Below, piece by piece: positions 1 to 12,399 of a DNA stretch of 64,000 bases. Positions within the stretch are counted from its first letter, which is position 1; every line of letters begins with the position of its first letter. The DNA comes from Isoetes taiwanensis (taxonomy: Eukaryota; Streptophyta; Lycopodiopsida; Isoetales; Isoetaceae), in assembly GCA_021234155.1 (NCBI GenBank), contig JAJEKV010000028.1:8426066-8490065 (forward strand), written 5' to 3'. The translations under genes and the position numbers were made by a program. The notes under the pieces are model-generated. The model saw nothing but the letters and a program-made list of their open reading frames with translations. It ran no database searches and was not told the DNA's origin.

Positions 1-2290
1 CTTACTATGGAAAAAGCAATAACCTCCATTGGTGTGGTTGCATGCAGAGTGCTGAAGCGAGAAGAAGCAGCCATGGCGATGAGAACGTTGAGGTGCTAGA
101 GAAGATGAAATAGACTTGAAGAATAGGGTTGTGGCGTTTCATAGTGCAATTTATATATAGTTGCGTAATAAGAATCAAAGCCGCTGAAAGAGACAAGTGG
201 CGGTGCACGGCGGGGACCTAGAGAGGAGCCCAAAATTTGGCTAAGTCCCAAAGGGAGGAACATGGGTAGCACAATATCTGATGGAAGAAGGCAGCAGTAT
301 GCTGACTGGACACGGATGTGAGAAGAGTTTATCATAATTAATAGTGGCAATGTAGAGGAGCATAGGATTAATAATACTCATCCAAAACATGAAATAATGA
401 AAGGGGCTTAGATTTTATGCATGGTAAGGTAATCTCTAAGAGTATCATTAGTGAGAAAAATTCTTGAAGGGATGGGGATGGGACATGTGGAATGATGGCA
501 ATTGTGTTAGCCCGAAGAGCTTGAGCCGATGGATATGCAAAACAAAAATTCAAACTGCATTAGATATGAGCGAATATATGGAGAAAAACAATTTTGGGTT
601 GTAGAATAACGTTTATGACAATAGTAACTTAATTTACATCTTATAAGACTTGGCAAATATTTCTAGTTACTAACTTAAATACTGTAGAAAAAACTATGAC
701 TAGATTGCCCAAACTTCAAGTTGTTTTCGTACGAGTATGATAACATTCAAGTACTTAGCATACCGTACCAGAGGTACTTTAAGTACGGAATTAAAAAATG
801 CAATACCTTTGTGTCAAATTTTGGTAGTTTAAATTCTAGATTAAACTTAATAGTTGTCATAAATGGCTAGATAAAACATAGTAAACAAAGAAGCGAGAGC
901 TTGCACATAGGAACATACTAAAATATGAATATACACCATAGGATAAGCAAAAATTCTTGTATAAAATACTGGTGTAGCAACATATATTAACTCAATGGTG
1001 TCTAAAGTATGGGGACCAACCTGTCCAAGAAAATGTGGACAAAGTGAGAATGTCCAAAGCATTTTCTCCTAAGTGAATTGGAGGTGAAGGCCCAACCACC
1101 ATATGCAATGCTTTTTGGCAAAATTGGTTTTCTTCCTCCTTAAGGGAAATCACACTATCAAATTCTCTTCAAATATTTGAATGGCGAAAGATGTCCATTC
1201 TAGACTAATAGAATCATACTCCAAGAACATCTAATGTAAAGTTGGTATAATATTGGGGGGATTGACCTACATGATCTACCAAAATTGGACATTGGAATTA
1301 CTAGTACACGACAACGTGCTTCCCTAGGAGGTAGAATTGATTATATATATGATTTGACATGGGAATCATAATGGTCTTCATATATGCTATGCTAGATGAA
1401 TAAATCTAATGTGGAAGCATAAAGTATATTTGCACTTCAGCCTTATCAATTGCACGCAAACTGGACATGCTTGCATTCCCATGGTTTCATTTGGCATCTC
1501 CAGCCCAACTTTGAGCAAAATTAGACATGGAAAAGTGCTAATGACAAATCAGAATTCTTTTGAACCCACTACAAAATTTGGAGTCTAAATCAAGCTTTGA
1601 CCCAAGAGCCCATGGTCTAAGCATATATAAAACTAAAAGTCAAACGAAACTTGCAGCAGAAACAACTCTACAGCATGAGCAATTTTTATCCAAGACGATC
1701 GTCAAAGTGTAGCTCCCTTTTCTCATGCATAACAATAACAACATGCATAGCCATCCCCAAAATGATAAAACAGAATTTTCAAGCATATTAAACGATTAAT
1801 ACATCACCCATTCACAAGGGTCAAACTCCATCTTTGACAGCATTACTTGTTAATACAAATCCGTTCCCTTTTAACTGGATAAGGTCTTAACTTTATCCTA
1901 CATGCATCCTAGCTTTCTTAGGCGGCTTTAAGAATCAACAGGACACGTGCAAGTGGCCAAATAATGACCATCCATCAAACCACCAAAGTAATCAAACCAA
2001 ATTTTGATTTCAAAATGCTTTTTGGAATATGTGCTTGGGGAAACTCTTGCTTTGGGCTAGAGGCCTTGAACGTCGTGCCACCAGAACAAATAGGATACCA
2101 TTATTTACAGATCTCACAAGTGGCCTGAAGTTCTCAGGTAAAAAAATAAGTTACACTCACCTCTGCATTATGTTACATTTTGGTTCCCCAGTTCCCAGTG
2201 GCACAATTGAAAAACTTACGGTTTGTTTGCGCCATGGAAGCAGCAAGTTTCATTTGCCTGCAATTTGAAGACTTTGATCCAACATTGGAC
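1..2290. other. Intergenic / 3' flank of the TIC-like gene
   Basis: AT-rich sequence in which I recognise no gene. The short open frames, for example at 5-208 and 847-1062 on the minus strand, have no domain, splice context or family resemblance. The 3' untranslated region of the minus-strand TIC-like gene should lie just below position 2291, but I see no decisive polyadenylation signal. Confidence 0.5.
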
Positions 2291-5200
2291 TTACTTTCCA
2301 TTTCCACCAGTAGGACCTCCAGATATGACTGTAATAACTGGGCTTGCTGGACCAGCAACAACTGGAGCTGCTGCCAGCTGCTGTGAACAAGCAGCCTGTA
2401 ACTGCCCACCAGGATTTGCTTGTGATGTAGAGACAGGGCTTGCTATATTTGCAGTACTAATCTTCGGAGGATTTGTGTTTGTGCTATTGTTCGGTGAAAT
2501 CTGTGAACTCTTCCCAGAGCCATTTCCTCCAGACTGGGACCTCAAAGGAGACTGTGGATGCGAGAAGGAAGTTATATTTGTTGACAACCTGGCATTTGTC
2601 CCTGCCCCATTAGATTCTTGAATTGTTCCATCTGCATGGGCAAAGCAAATATATGAGAATAAAGCAAATGAGTATAATACAAGAACCTTAGCCATCGAGA
2701 TCTTATTTCAATACCTGAACTAATCTTCTGCTCGAGAGGTCTGACAATTGGCAATAATTTTGGGCCTTGCTGCATAAAGTTCGACGCAGTTGTTTCTGGA
2801 TTGGGAGATGAAAACTGCGGGCAACATTGTCATGGTACCGGTTTGACTTTTCTGAGGTGCCCTCATTTGAAGACCAGAACCAACCTTCGTGTTTGAAGAC
2901 ACATTGGGCTTGGCTGCAGACACCACCCCCTCCGAAGTTGCAGCTTGCGGCGAATTTGATGCAGAAATATTGGGCCCCAGAGTGAGAGAAGATGCCATAG
3001 GGGAATTGCCACCACCCAAAACAGCAGATGATGGCAACGATGTTTGGTGCTCATGTGACTGCTGTGGGTGTTGCTGCTGCTGTTGATTTGACTGTGCAAG
3101 AACATGCTGTTGCAATCCAAAATTTACTGGATGAGTTTCACTTTGGGATGACTGATACACAATAGACTGTTGTGGACTTTGTGATGTCTGTTGCTGAAAA
3201 TACTGTTGCTGCATAAGGAACTGTTGCCTGTATTGCATTTGTGTCTGTTGCTGCTTTTGCTGCTGAACCACCTGTTGTTGATATTGATGCTGTGAAGATG
3301 AATGGGAGGAAGCAAGCTGCTGCTGCTGCTGCTGCTGCGTTGATTGCATCAGTGACTGCATTGGATATTGGCCCTGCTGTTGCGCTGGTCGTGATCATAG
3401 GTGGAAAAAAAATTGATTTCAGAGGTAATGCCTGTGCTGCTGTATTTGATGCTGAGACATGAGCATTAGGAGAGCTAGTTGGAGAGGAACGCTTTCCAGC
3501 ATTGTTACTCTGGAGCTTTTGAGACGGAGAATATGTAACCTTATTGCCTGTTGCACCCTTTAAAACGGGAGTTATCCCAGGCTTTGAAAGTGGAGGCAGG
3601 GGAATTGTACCTGACGAATGGGAGGCAGATGAGGTGGATGAACGTGCATTTGCTGCAACTTGGTGATTACGTGGCTGTTGGCTTTGGTTCTTCATCATAG
3701 CAGCAGGGCCCAAAACAGCTTGAGCTGAGTTTCCCAATGACATATTTTATGTGGAAGAGGTCTTTGAGCTGGTCTTATTTGAACTTGTGACGGTTGAATC
3801 TGTGCTGATGCATCAGCTTTGTCGAAAGCTTGGGACGCAGGCATTGCAGACTGATTTGTCAGGAATTTATTAATCAGGTTTGGCCGAGCTGATGCTTGTT
3901 TAGTAAGAGATGGCCCGTTACCAGGTAGACCATGTCCACTCTGACGCATAGCCTGTGATAGTGATTGATTCAGTGAACTACCACTGGTCATCACCCTGGA
4001 CGCTTGAACACGGCCGCTACTGGACCTAGTAGGAGACCCTTGAAAATTTGCCCCTGCTTCAATGTCCACACGTGTGGAAGTTGAAGTGCCTTGTGGCCGC
4101 TTCATAGTAACCTTACCCTCTGGTGAATCACGTCCTTTACTATTGCTGCCGCCATTGCTCATGCTTGCAGTTCCATAAATGATGCTCTCTGCAGTAACAC
4201 GATTGTCATCAGTAGCACCTGATGTTTTTTGTCCTTGTGCTGGAAGTAGCTGCTGATAAAACTGTCCACTCTGAGAGAAAGGATGGTGTTGCTGACTATG
4301 AGAATTACCTCTAACAGCATCTGGTACATTCTGCAGCATCGCATGGCCTTGCGGAGCCATTATAGCAGCCACAGGCGCTAGCCCCAGGGGGCCACGGCCT
4401 ACAGAACCCTTAGCAATGGTAGACACAGACATTGGAGGAAATGGTGGAGATGTCTGTGATTCCAATCCTTTTATATGCAAAGATGAAGTTCCTGTAGCGA
4501 GCTGTTGTAGAGGAGGTGGCAGTGAAACAGATTGTTGCTGAACTTGTGAATTACTTGAGGCTTGCAACTGATGAGATTTGCTAGCTTGCTTCGGCCAAGC
4601 ATGGCAAATTCCACAGCTTGGGAAGATGAATTTGTTCCTGTTGGAAGGCAAAATGGTTATCACAACGAGATGAAAGCCAATCATCAAAAACTTGGGAACT
4701 TACCATCACTTGTGAGATTTTCCCCTGTAGCATTACCCTCTTTCTCAGCTCGCGATCCTGGTTGCTTTTGGGTAGATAAGTGTGCTTGAGAAGAGTGTAC
4801 CAGACGGGCATTGTAATAAGGACTACCCACGAATTGTGCTGCCTGCATATTTAGCTGTATACCCTTGTTATTGTCTGGAAAAATGGAAGGGCGCAGTGAA
4901 AACAAGGAGGTAAAGAATAGATTTATATCATGGCACTTGAAACTGACCTGTTGCTGAGTTATTCCATGCTGCTGGGATATATTTGCAAATGGAAATGAGA
5001 AAGGAGGAAAGCTATTCTGCTGCATAACAGCTTGTAAATATTGTGCCTGCGCTGGTGTCATGTCAACCACTGCATTTGCTGTTCCAGGCGCTGTTATTAG
5101 AACCTTTGTGTCCCCTGAATTAGATACTGAGGCTCCTGAACCAGAATTTCCACTCAAAAGATTGGTCGGGTGTGTACTAGATGCTCCCTGTGTAACAGCG

Positions 5201-8200
5201 AAGCTGAGAGGCACACCAGCCTGCATGTATGTTCCTAGAGTAAGGAAACCATCAAAAGCACCAAACACTTGGAAAAGGTATGAGAGCTGTAACCTGTAAA
5301 GCAACGGATGGCTGTTGGTTGTTTGACTGCTTTCTTGAAGATTCTACAGGAGTTCGATCCTTGGCTTGTTGGCCAGTTCCCGCATTCGCATCTCGCTCAC
5401 TTGTGCCAGTTGCAGCTGCAGAAGTCACAGTAGACCCTCCCGCAAAGATTCCCCCACTGGTGACATTCGCTGAATTCCCATCTAGTGGAGCATTTATATT
5501 ATATGACTTTGCACCAAAAAGGCTTGCTGGATTTGCATAGACAAATGGATGCCGAGCCAATTGTTGCTGAATCTCAATATAGTGGGCAATATGAACATGA
5601 AAGGCACAGCGTTTCCATCTGCTTTGTGAATGGATGGCAGGATATGAGGACGGCAACTGCAAAACATATCAGTGTATCTCCTTTTCAACCAACAAGCACA
5701 TGCAAAATCCTCTGCAATCGAATGAAAAAGCAGTATACCTGTATTTGCGCAGAATTAGTAGGATCCGTTGCAAAAGATGCTGGCCAGCCAGCGGCAGCAG
5801 CAGCAACAACACTGAAGTATCTGCGAACGTCAGAAGCCAAACGAATAACTACATGCAAACCCTAGACATAAATAGATCTAGATTTCACGTACGCAAATGG
5901 AGAAAGAAGCCCAGGCCACATGTTTGCAGAGGGAGGATTAATAACATCACTGCTTGTAGTACTGCTGAAAGTACAGCTTGGTGCTGTAGAAACAGAAGCA
6001 AGAAATGATGCAGCAGCAGAAGCTACAGTAGCAGCAACTGCAGACACAGCAGTTTCCAGGTTCATTCAACCAAATAACAAAAATGAGATTTCTGACAAGA
6101 GCAGAAAGTCTTACCAGATCTCTCGAGCTTTTGTGCTGCCCTTGTCTCGCTCTTTCCACCCTCCAAATTCTTTTCCAGAATTTGCTTGGCTGCTTGATCT
6201 CTCTTGATCTTTTAAAGCACTTCCATGAGCCTGTTTCATTCCGGTTTGCTTCAAATCCTTTTCCAGTTCTTTCCCTACTTGTATTTGTTTGTGGTCCTCC
6301 AAATCAAATAAAGGACTAATGTTTGCCTGGTAAAACAGATGTTTATCTCACTGCTCCAGAACAAATAAACCAATAGAATTTAAATTACAAAATAGGCAAC
6401 GTAAATTTGCCACAACTCTCTTATCTTGCACATCCTTCCCAGCAACCTCCATATTACCCATGAACTTCTCATCTGGTATTGGAGAAGCCTGCACAGCATA
6501 AAAAGAAACTTGAGCAGCAGAATCAACATTTATAGAAGTGATAAATCAAATTCCAGGTTACCATCAAATCTATCTCAAACTTCGGAGGCCGATTATTGTC
6601 CACAACTTCAGGAGACCTAAAGAATTGAGCCGTTTTAGATAACAAAAAGAATCAATAAACTATCTTTTCTCATCTATACAAATATACCTTTTACCAAGTT
6701 CAAGCTTGACAAGGGATTCAGTACAAGTGAAGCTTTTTGTAGCCATCTCAGATTCTTCTGTCTCCTCCAGCTTCCAACGTTAAAGAACTCGAGGTCACAG
6801 GAACACCCATGGTATTTATGGTGGAACCATGAAAGTCAGAAGTAGGCATATCAGAAGGCATTGTTGGAGGGTATCTATTCGAAGGCAATGGCTGGTCTGC
6901 ATCTTCCGCTTCACCTCTGGCTGCAAGGGTATCGTTAGCCAAGCCTGTTGGTAATTGCAAGTGATCGGCATCCCCTGACATTGTCCCCCCAATGCTCGAG
7001 GAAAGGAAGCTAGGCAATCGTGATCCTTCCTCAGGGCGGCTTCTTACACGAGGCCGTTTTCTTTTTGGTGCTGCACATTACAAAGATTCAAGGTTGGAAA
7101 AATGTAAATAGACATCAAATAAATACCAACAGAAAACTTCTTAGCATACCCTCAGCTGTTGGTGGGACTGACGTTCCATGGGGTGAAAGTGGTGCTGTCG
7201 CATTAGCCTGAGACGAAGCTGGCATGGTTGATGAATTTCCACCACCAGTTCTCTCTCCACTCAATTTCTGGTCAAACTTAAATTCAGACTTGGCTTCCAT
7301 TTTGAAACCAAGAAAAAGAATGGTTAGTGACCATTTTCAATAAGGCCTCTGCCACTTCTACCTCTTGCTCTGAAATTGAAGAGGGTATTGTTGCCTGGAG
7401 GCGTAGAGACATGTGAATAATCTGGCATAGCACAATAGAAAAGATCACCCATGTCTTACCTTTGGCAACTTCATTGGTCGAGACTTTATGCCACTGGATT
7501 TCTACAACCAGAACACCAATACAGGCAATTAATGTCAATGTATATTACATTCTCATGCATCGTTAGCCAAATGATATCCTTAAAACTAATCATACCAATC
7601 TTTTCCCAGCCTTGATTGCTGAGGATGGAGTACTGGATGGCAGTGGAGAGTGCTGTACAGTGTCACTGACAGGAGGTGGAGGGGATTCCTGACATCTTTT
7701 CTGCATAGCTGAGTGCAAAGTGATATCACCACAAGAATCCAAGTAAGGTCTTTAATAGAAAAAACAAACAATTTTAGGTTACATACATGTCCGTGCTTTC
7801 CTAGGAACTGCCAACAAATCCACTGGAATCGTTTCTTCATGATTCTACATAGAAAGAGCTTGCTAAGCAACGTTTTGGAAAGAAGCTGCAAAGAATGTAA
7901 GGATATTCTTACCTTTCTGACTTTGATAGGTTTTCGAGCTATTGGTGGAGGCTGGTCATCATCATCTTCAGAAGCACCTGCATCAGTATCTTCAGTCATT
8001 TCTTCTACTTCATCTGGTGTACTGTTTCTTGGCTCTTGGAGACCATTTTTCTTTCTCTTATTACGCGAGCCCAGCATGCTGCTCCCAAGCATGCCTTGCA
8101 TAGATGCAACCCCACAATTATCCATCTTTGGTTTTTCTCGAGCTTTTACATTATGACCATCTTCCAACATATCATCTTCGTCACCAACTGAAAAACCATG

Positions 8201-8395
8201 GTCGTGTTATGAAGGGCATAAAATAAACCTTTATGAAGAAGCCTTCAAAATCTTCATACATTGTAGACCTAAAGCTTCTGGTCAATGCTGTTTCTCACCT
8301 GAAGAATCTTTGTGTCCAGAAGTGCGTGGTCTTCTACGTGCAGGAACAGGTCCGCCTCCTGCAACACCTCGTCTACCATCTCGATTTCTTTCCAT
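2291..8395 (-). CDS. TIC: TIME FOR COFFEE-like nuclear protein (frame breaks present)
   Basis: In Arabidopsis, TIC is a large low-complexity nuclear protein that acts in the circadian clock and in jasmonate and stress signalling. Start ATG is at 8395-8393, opening MERNRDGRRG as in TIC proteins. Exons with good GT/AG borders that join in phase: 8395-8299, 8187-7913, 7844-7787 (PVDLLAVPRKART), 7708-7596, 7501-7460, then 7394 onward (EVEVAEALL). APKRKRPR follows at 7070 and KFEIDLM in 6616-6562. The KRCAFHVHIAHYIEIQQQ and FGAKSYN region near 5.6-5.5 kb, TPAQAQYLQAVMQQ near 5.05 kb, a Q-rich tail near 3.3-3.1 kb and the terminal GGPTGGNGK with stop at 2293-2291 all fit the family. Frame changes without a convincing intron occur near 7.32, 6.78, 4.6, 3.75 and 3.4 kb. 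They could be assembly indels, missed introns or decay. Borders downstream of 6.4 kb are approximate. Confidence 0.8.
3050..3365 (-). repeat. Polyglutamine-coding tract of the TIC-like gene
   Basis: On the minus strand this stretch reads as glutamine-rich protein, with runs of up to seven Q interrupted by S, H, V, M and Y, encoded by mixed CAG and CAA codons. Q-rich C-terminal halves are usual in TIC proteins. The plus strand shows a Cys-rich frame here that is only the antisense shadow of CAG/CAA repeats. Confidence 0.8.
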
Positions 8396-9700
8396 TAGGT
8401 AGCCAGCGGAATGTTGGATCAAAGTCTATACTCTTATACACAGCGGACGCACCTGAGCAAAGGAAAAACAGTGCTTTCAACACCAATGTACATCTTTGCA
8501 ACGTAGTACTGTCACTAAAATTTTGATGCAAGGGAGGCAAACGAAAGCTACCAAGTCAAAGTAGAAGATAATAAAACAACTCTTTGCCGTTTCATTTGGA
8601 TCCACCCAGCGTAGGAATATCTTTGAAATCCTTATTTTCAAAGGGCCGAAACCCGTTTGTTCAATACCCCAAATTCGAGAATACCCAAAGTCTAAGGACG
8701 AATGTAATGGCACAGGAAGACATGCAACAGGAAACATAAGAGTTACCAGAGGATATTTAAACAGATCCCAGTACATCCCGTAGAAAGCCAGATCAGCGGA
8801 AACAATAAGGTCAAGTCCTGGCATGAAAATTTTGCAGGCCGCCTCCAGTGCACGGAAGAAAAACAGAGAACCGACACAGACACTCAAGATTTGCCAAACC
8901 CAGAAATGTTTATGCAAGGAATCTCCAAATGAATGTAAAATCCCAAAAGAAGCTGTTGTTGTGCATAATCTCAGACTAGAGTATCACATCACCAGAACAG
9001 AGTCTGCGTATAGCCTTAACGACTATACTCAAATGTATCCTTCTGTTTATAATCTTCAAGACAGATTGCAAGCCAATCCGAAAGGAAAGCGATTAATTGC
9101 CAGATTCGCCCATCCTGCAAGCGGACGCAACAACACAAAACAAGGCCCAAACCGTAACAAAAGAAAGAAAAAGGACGGAGTGTCTAAATCCGTCCAGAGC
9201 CAGGTCCACGCCCTCTCTGTAAATAAGAGCATGACAAAGAAGACCACATCCGGACTCCGAAGTCTCAAACCGGCATAAAGAAACAGCCTTCTCAGGCCAT
9301 TTATGAGATTAAGCAGAAAAATGACATTAAACACCGGAAGTTTCAAGCCACAGAAAACATCAAAACATGCAAGGAAAAGAAGATTGGAAAAAATGTCTCA
9401 GCAACAACCGAAATCCGTAGAAATAAAACGAAATCGCTGAAAATCATGGAATCCAATCTGGGTTTTTTGCAGAAAGCAATGAGAAAGAAGAGAAAAAGAA
9501 GGGGGGAGAAGAAGAGGCTTACCGAGGGGAGATATGGCGAGGAAGACTGTGCTCCGGCATGGATGGGGAGGTTAGAAGAGATCGAAGAAGAAAAATTTCC
9601 CAACAAACAAGGGCTGCCTTGCTCGATCTTTCTCTTCCGGCGAGGGAGCTCCAAAGCCGAACAAAAGGCCAAAAAAAAAAAATACACGAGGCCTGCATAC
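8396..9700 (-). other. 5' untranslated region and leader intron of the TIC-like gene
   Basis: On the minus strand a donor CTCG|GTAAGCC lies at 9523/9522 and an acceptor TTGCTCAG|GTGCG at 8453/8452. Together they give a leader intron of about 1.07 kb between an upstream noncoding exon and the exon carrying the ATG at 8395. The sequence just inside the donor is pyrimidine-rich on this strand. The transcription start is not visible. A 5' UTR intron is inferred from the splice motifs only. Confidence 0.5.
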
Positions 9701-10500
9701 GCACCAAAAAAACATAGCTGTTTCCCCTAGGGTTGGAACCTTGCCCACTCGTTCCAATCCAGCCGTCTATTTCCAACCTTCTCCAATCTCCACCGTCCAT
9801 ACGTCTCCACGTCACCATCTCCCCTTTGCCCGAACTCTGCCGCATGCTTTTAACTCCCAATCTAATCCTGCCACGTCAGCCTTATTTTCATTGGTCCTCA
9901 AACCGGGACCCGCGCGCTGTCATCTTACCCGTAGGTTTTTTTCAACGGACCCGATTGAGTTGATCGCCCTTTTGAACCGTCCGATTTGAGGCATCTTATC
10001 TTGCCTGTGGCTACGTGGCCAGGCTCGTCTTCTAGCTTCGGCTCCAGACCTCAGCCTCGGGGGCGGCACCTGAGGCTTGGGCTTGATTCGGAAAGCGCTT
10101 AGGCGGATTTCGTCTTTTATATTTTTAGTTTACTGTTTATATTTATCTTTGGATTTTATTACACTTTTTAACGGTGGTGAACCTTTTTTTACATGTTCCT
10201 TCCATGTTAAGGTACGACCCAATTTATTTTTTCCACATTGCCAAAATGGTGGCATTTAAATGATAATGTTATGTTATGCCCTAACACCTATAAAGGCAAC
10301 ACTTTGGGTGGGGGTTTCTATGTGTCAATTCTCCTACCTGCCTTCTAGAGCCATGTACCTATGGTTGTTTATTAACCAAAAAAAAACATAGAAAAAGGGG
10401 CATTCTCTTACACTTGCATTCATTTTGGATGGACCATATCATCCCCTCTGTCCCACATCCCTCTAATTTGGATTTCATCCTCAATCCCGGTCAGTCTAAC
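9701..10500. other. Intergenic, upstream of the TIC-like gene
   Basis: The promoter of the minus-strand TIC-like gene should fall in the first part of this interval. I see no coding region and no motif strong enough to call. The segment around 9.9-10.1 kb is more GC-rich than its surroundings. Confidence 0.4.
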
Positions 10501-10516
10501 CAAAGTCAAGCAAGAC

Positions 10517-10754
10517 AGATGTTTCTTACCTTCCCATCTTCTAAGAACTTATGGACGAGATGTTTCTTACTTTCCCATGTTCTAAGAAATGCATGCAATA
10601 ATCGACAAGTTCGCTTCTGATTGCACTGGATTTCATCCTCAATCCCAGTTACCCTGTCAAGGAAGACAAACTTATTGACGAGATGTTTTTTTACCTTTCC
10701 ATGTTCTAAGAACTTAGCAATAAGATGTGTCTTACCTTCCCATGTTCTAAGAAA
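10517..10754. repeat. Four-copy short repeat, 32-bp unit
   Basis: A unit beginning AGATGTTTCTTACCTTCCCA and ending CTAAGAA occurs at 10517, 10558, 10681 and about 10723. The pairs are about 41 bp apart, and the two pairs also share a flanking phrase GATTTCATCCTCAATCCC (near 10473 and 10629). This looks like a local duplication of a two-copy block. Confidence 0.8.
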
Positions 10755-10989
10755 CGCATGCGCTTATCTATCGACGAGTATGTTTTGCATTGGCTCCTTT
10801 GATTCGACTATGCAAATCACGCAGCTTTTCAACCATAATCTCTGCCCAGTTGGCTCCCATGTATATCCTACTAAACACCAGTAAGTCGCACCAATTATAC
10901 ATTAGCAACACCAACACCGTATATCGTATTTGTCATCATATTCTCATGTTGTCATTAGTGGTATATTACATCAATAAACCATAAATCTC

Positions 10990-11120
10990 AGATGAAAATA
11001 AAGTTACCCTTGTTGTGAGTCGTGGCAAAATCATGACCATTGGAGATTCTACAGGATAGAATCACCAACCGTTGGGATTGTGCCAGCGTCAACCCGTCAA
11101 AGGTAACTTTATTTTCACCT
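10990..11120. repeat. 131-bp inverted-repeat element, MITE-like
   Basis: AGATGAAAATAAAGTTACC at 10990-11008 pairs with GGTAACTTTATTTTCACCT at 11102-11120: 19-bp terminal inverted repeats matching at 18 of 19 positions. The interior of about 93 bp has no coding potential. Size and TIRs suit a miniature inverted-repeat transposable element, but I see no clear target-site duplication. Confidence 0.5.
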
Positions 11121-11728
11121 ATGCCTTCCTTAAGTACCCACACTTAATACATCAATAAAGTATATTGCTTGCAATGACTATGGTGGCCATTTGAAAATGA
11201 GTGGGTAAGTACAAAGGCATCTTTGTGTTCTCATCTCACCAATTCCTTCCTTTTCAAGAAAAAGGACAAATAAGCTCCAATTCAACATCATCCGCTAAAA
11301 GAGGGCATTGTTGTCTTCCTTATCACACTTACCAACGACGGGAATGAAAGTGTAAAATATGCATGAATTACATAGTCTCGAAAGCAGAAGTATTAGCGCG
11401 AGAAAGTTTTGCAACGTATGCACTAGCAAGTAGCACAATTGTGAGCCACGTAGTGTGCTGCAAAATAAATCTCAATTATGCAAAAACAAGAAACAAAAAA
11501 AATGTGACAAAGCAATTTCAACGTTTCTTCAAATAAAAATACCAATGTTGTGGATGAGAATTGATAAGACTCTAAACACTGCTTGAAAAAGAGCAGTAAT
11601 CATTTCGTTTTTGTTTTTTCTTGTAGATAATGTATGGCGGCATGGAATGTGGGAAGCGGATTCCAAGGGCCCCGCGACCGGCGGGAGCTGGGAGCGGGTC
11701 TGGAATCTGCGACCCACTTCCAGGCCGC

Positions 11729-11846
11729 CACAACATGGCAACTGGGAGTTTTGCTTGATTCTTACCTGCAGGTGACTGCTTGAGCAGAATTGCTGTGCCA
11801 CTTTCCATTCCGGAGGCGGAATCCCCGACCCAGTTGCCATGTTGTG
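11729..11846. repeat. Perfect 18-bp inverted repeat, 118-bp hairpin
   Basis: CACAACATGGCAACTGGG at 11729-11746 is the exact reverse complement of the segment at 11829-11846, with an 82-nt loop. The surrounding 200 bp is GC-rich relative to the neighbourhood. It could be a fold-back element or a small-RNA-like hairpin. Nothing here proves transcription. Confidence 0.6.
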
Positions 11847-12204
11847 CCAGGATAGGGAATGCCTAGTAAGGATTTGTTTGAACCAGGCAAAAATGCTTAT
11901 CCTATCACATTTTCTAATATAATGGTTCGGGGCAAAGGCAGCAAGCATAGATTTCAAGAAAATTCTTGCGAGCTTGAAGAGCTCAAGAAGATAGAAGAGC
12001 CTTATCACATATAATATGAATCTGTAATTAGGTGAAATAGCCTATGTCCGAACATTATACCAACATAAAACTCCCCTGCTCATCAATAGTATATATAGTA
12101 TATCAACAAATGCCCCATGCCTCTGATTTGATGGCTAGTCCTTTGGAGTAGAAATTAAGGAGTTTTGCGTTGAAGCTATAAAGAGGTTTTGTGTTAAATT
12201 CTTT

Positions 12205-12394
12205 TTTTTTCCCTTTTTTTTTTTTTTTTTTTTTTTTTGGGGGGGGGTGTTAGGTAGATAGTAGATAGTAGTTTTAACGGCAAAGATCCAACCGACACGT
12301 GATCATATATCTTTTGGGCCGCGCCCCAACCACCCATGGGATGTTGGCCTCGAATAGATCATAAGTGTTACCACTGCACCAAAGGGGATCCTCA
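12205..12394 (-). mobile_element. SINE-like unit with poly(A) tail
   Basis: On the minus strand, TTTGGTGCAGTGGTAAC (box A-like, about 12381-12370) is followed by TATTCGAGGCC (box B-like, about 12358-12347). The unit then runs to a C-run and a long A-run (seen as T then G on the plus strand at 12205-12249). The boxes are only about 11 bp apart, shorter than in an intact tRNA, so this is at best an internally deleted SINE head. No sure TSD. Confidence 0.45.
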
Positions 12395-12399
12395 TATAT

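Noticed and set aside
2889-3086. Plus-strand Cys-rich frame ending in a run of C residues
   Set aside because: It is the antisense reading of the glutamine codons (CAG/CAA read as CTG/TTG/TGC) of the TIC-like gene.
9343-9860. Overlapping frames of 94-114 codons near the TIC-like 5' end
   Set aside because: They lie in the leader exon and intron with strong purine/pyrimidine skew. No start context or family resemblance.
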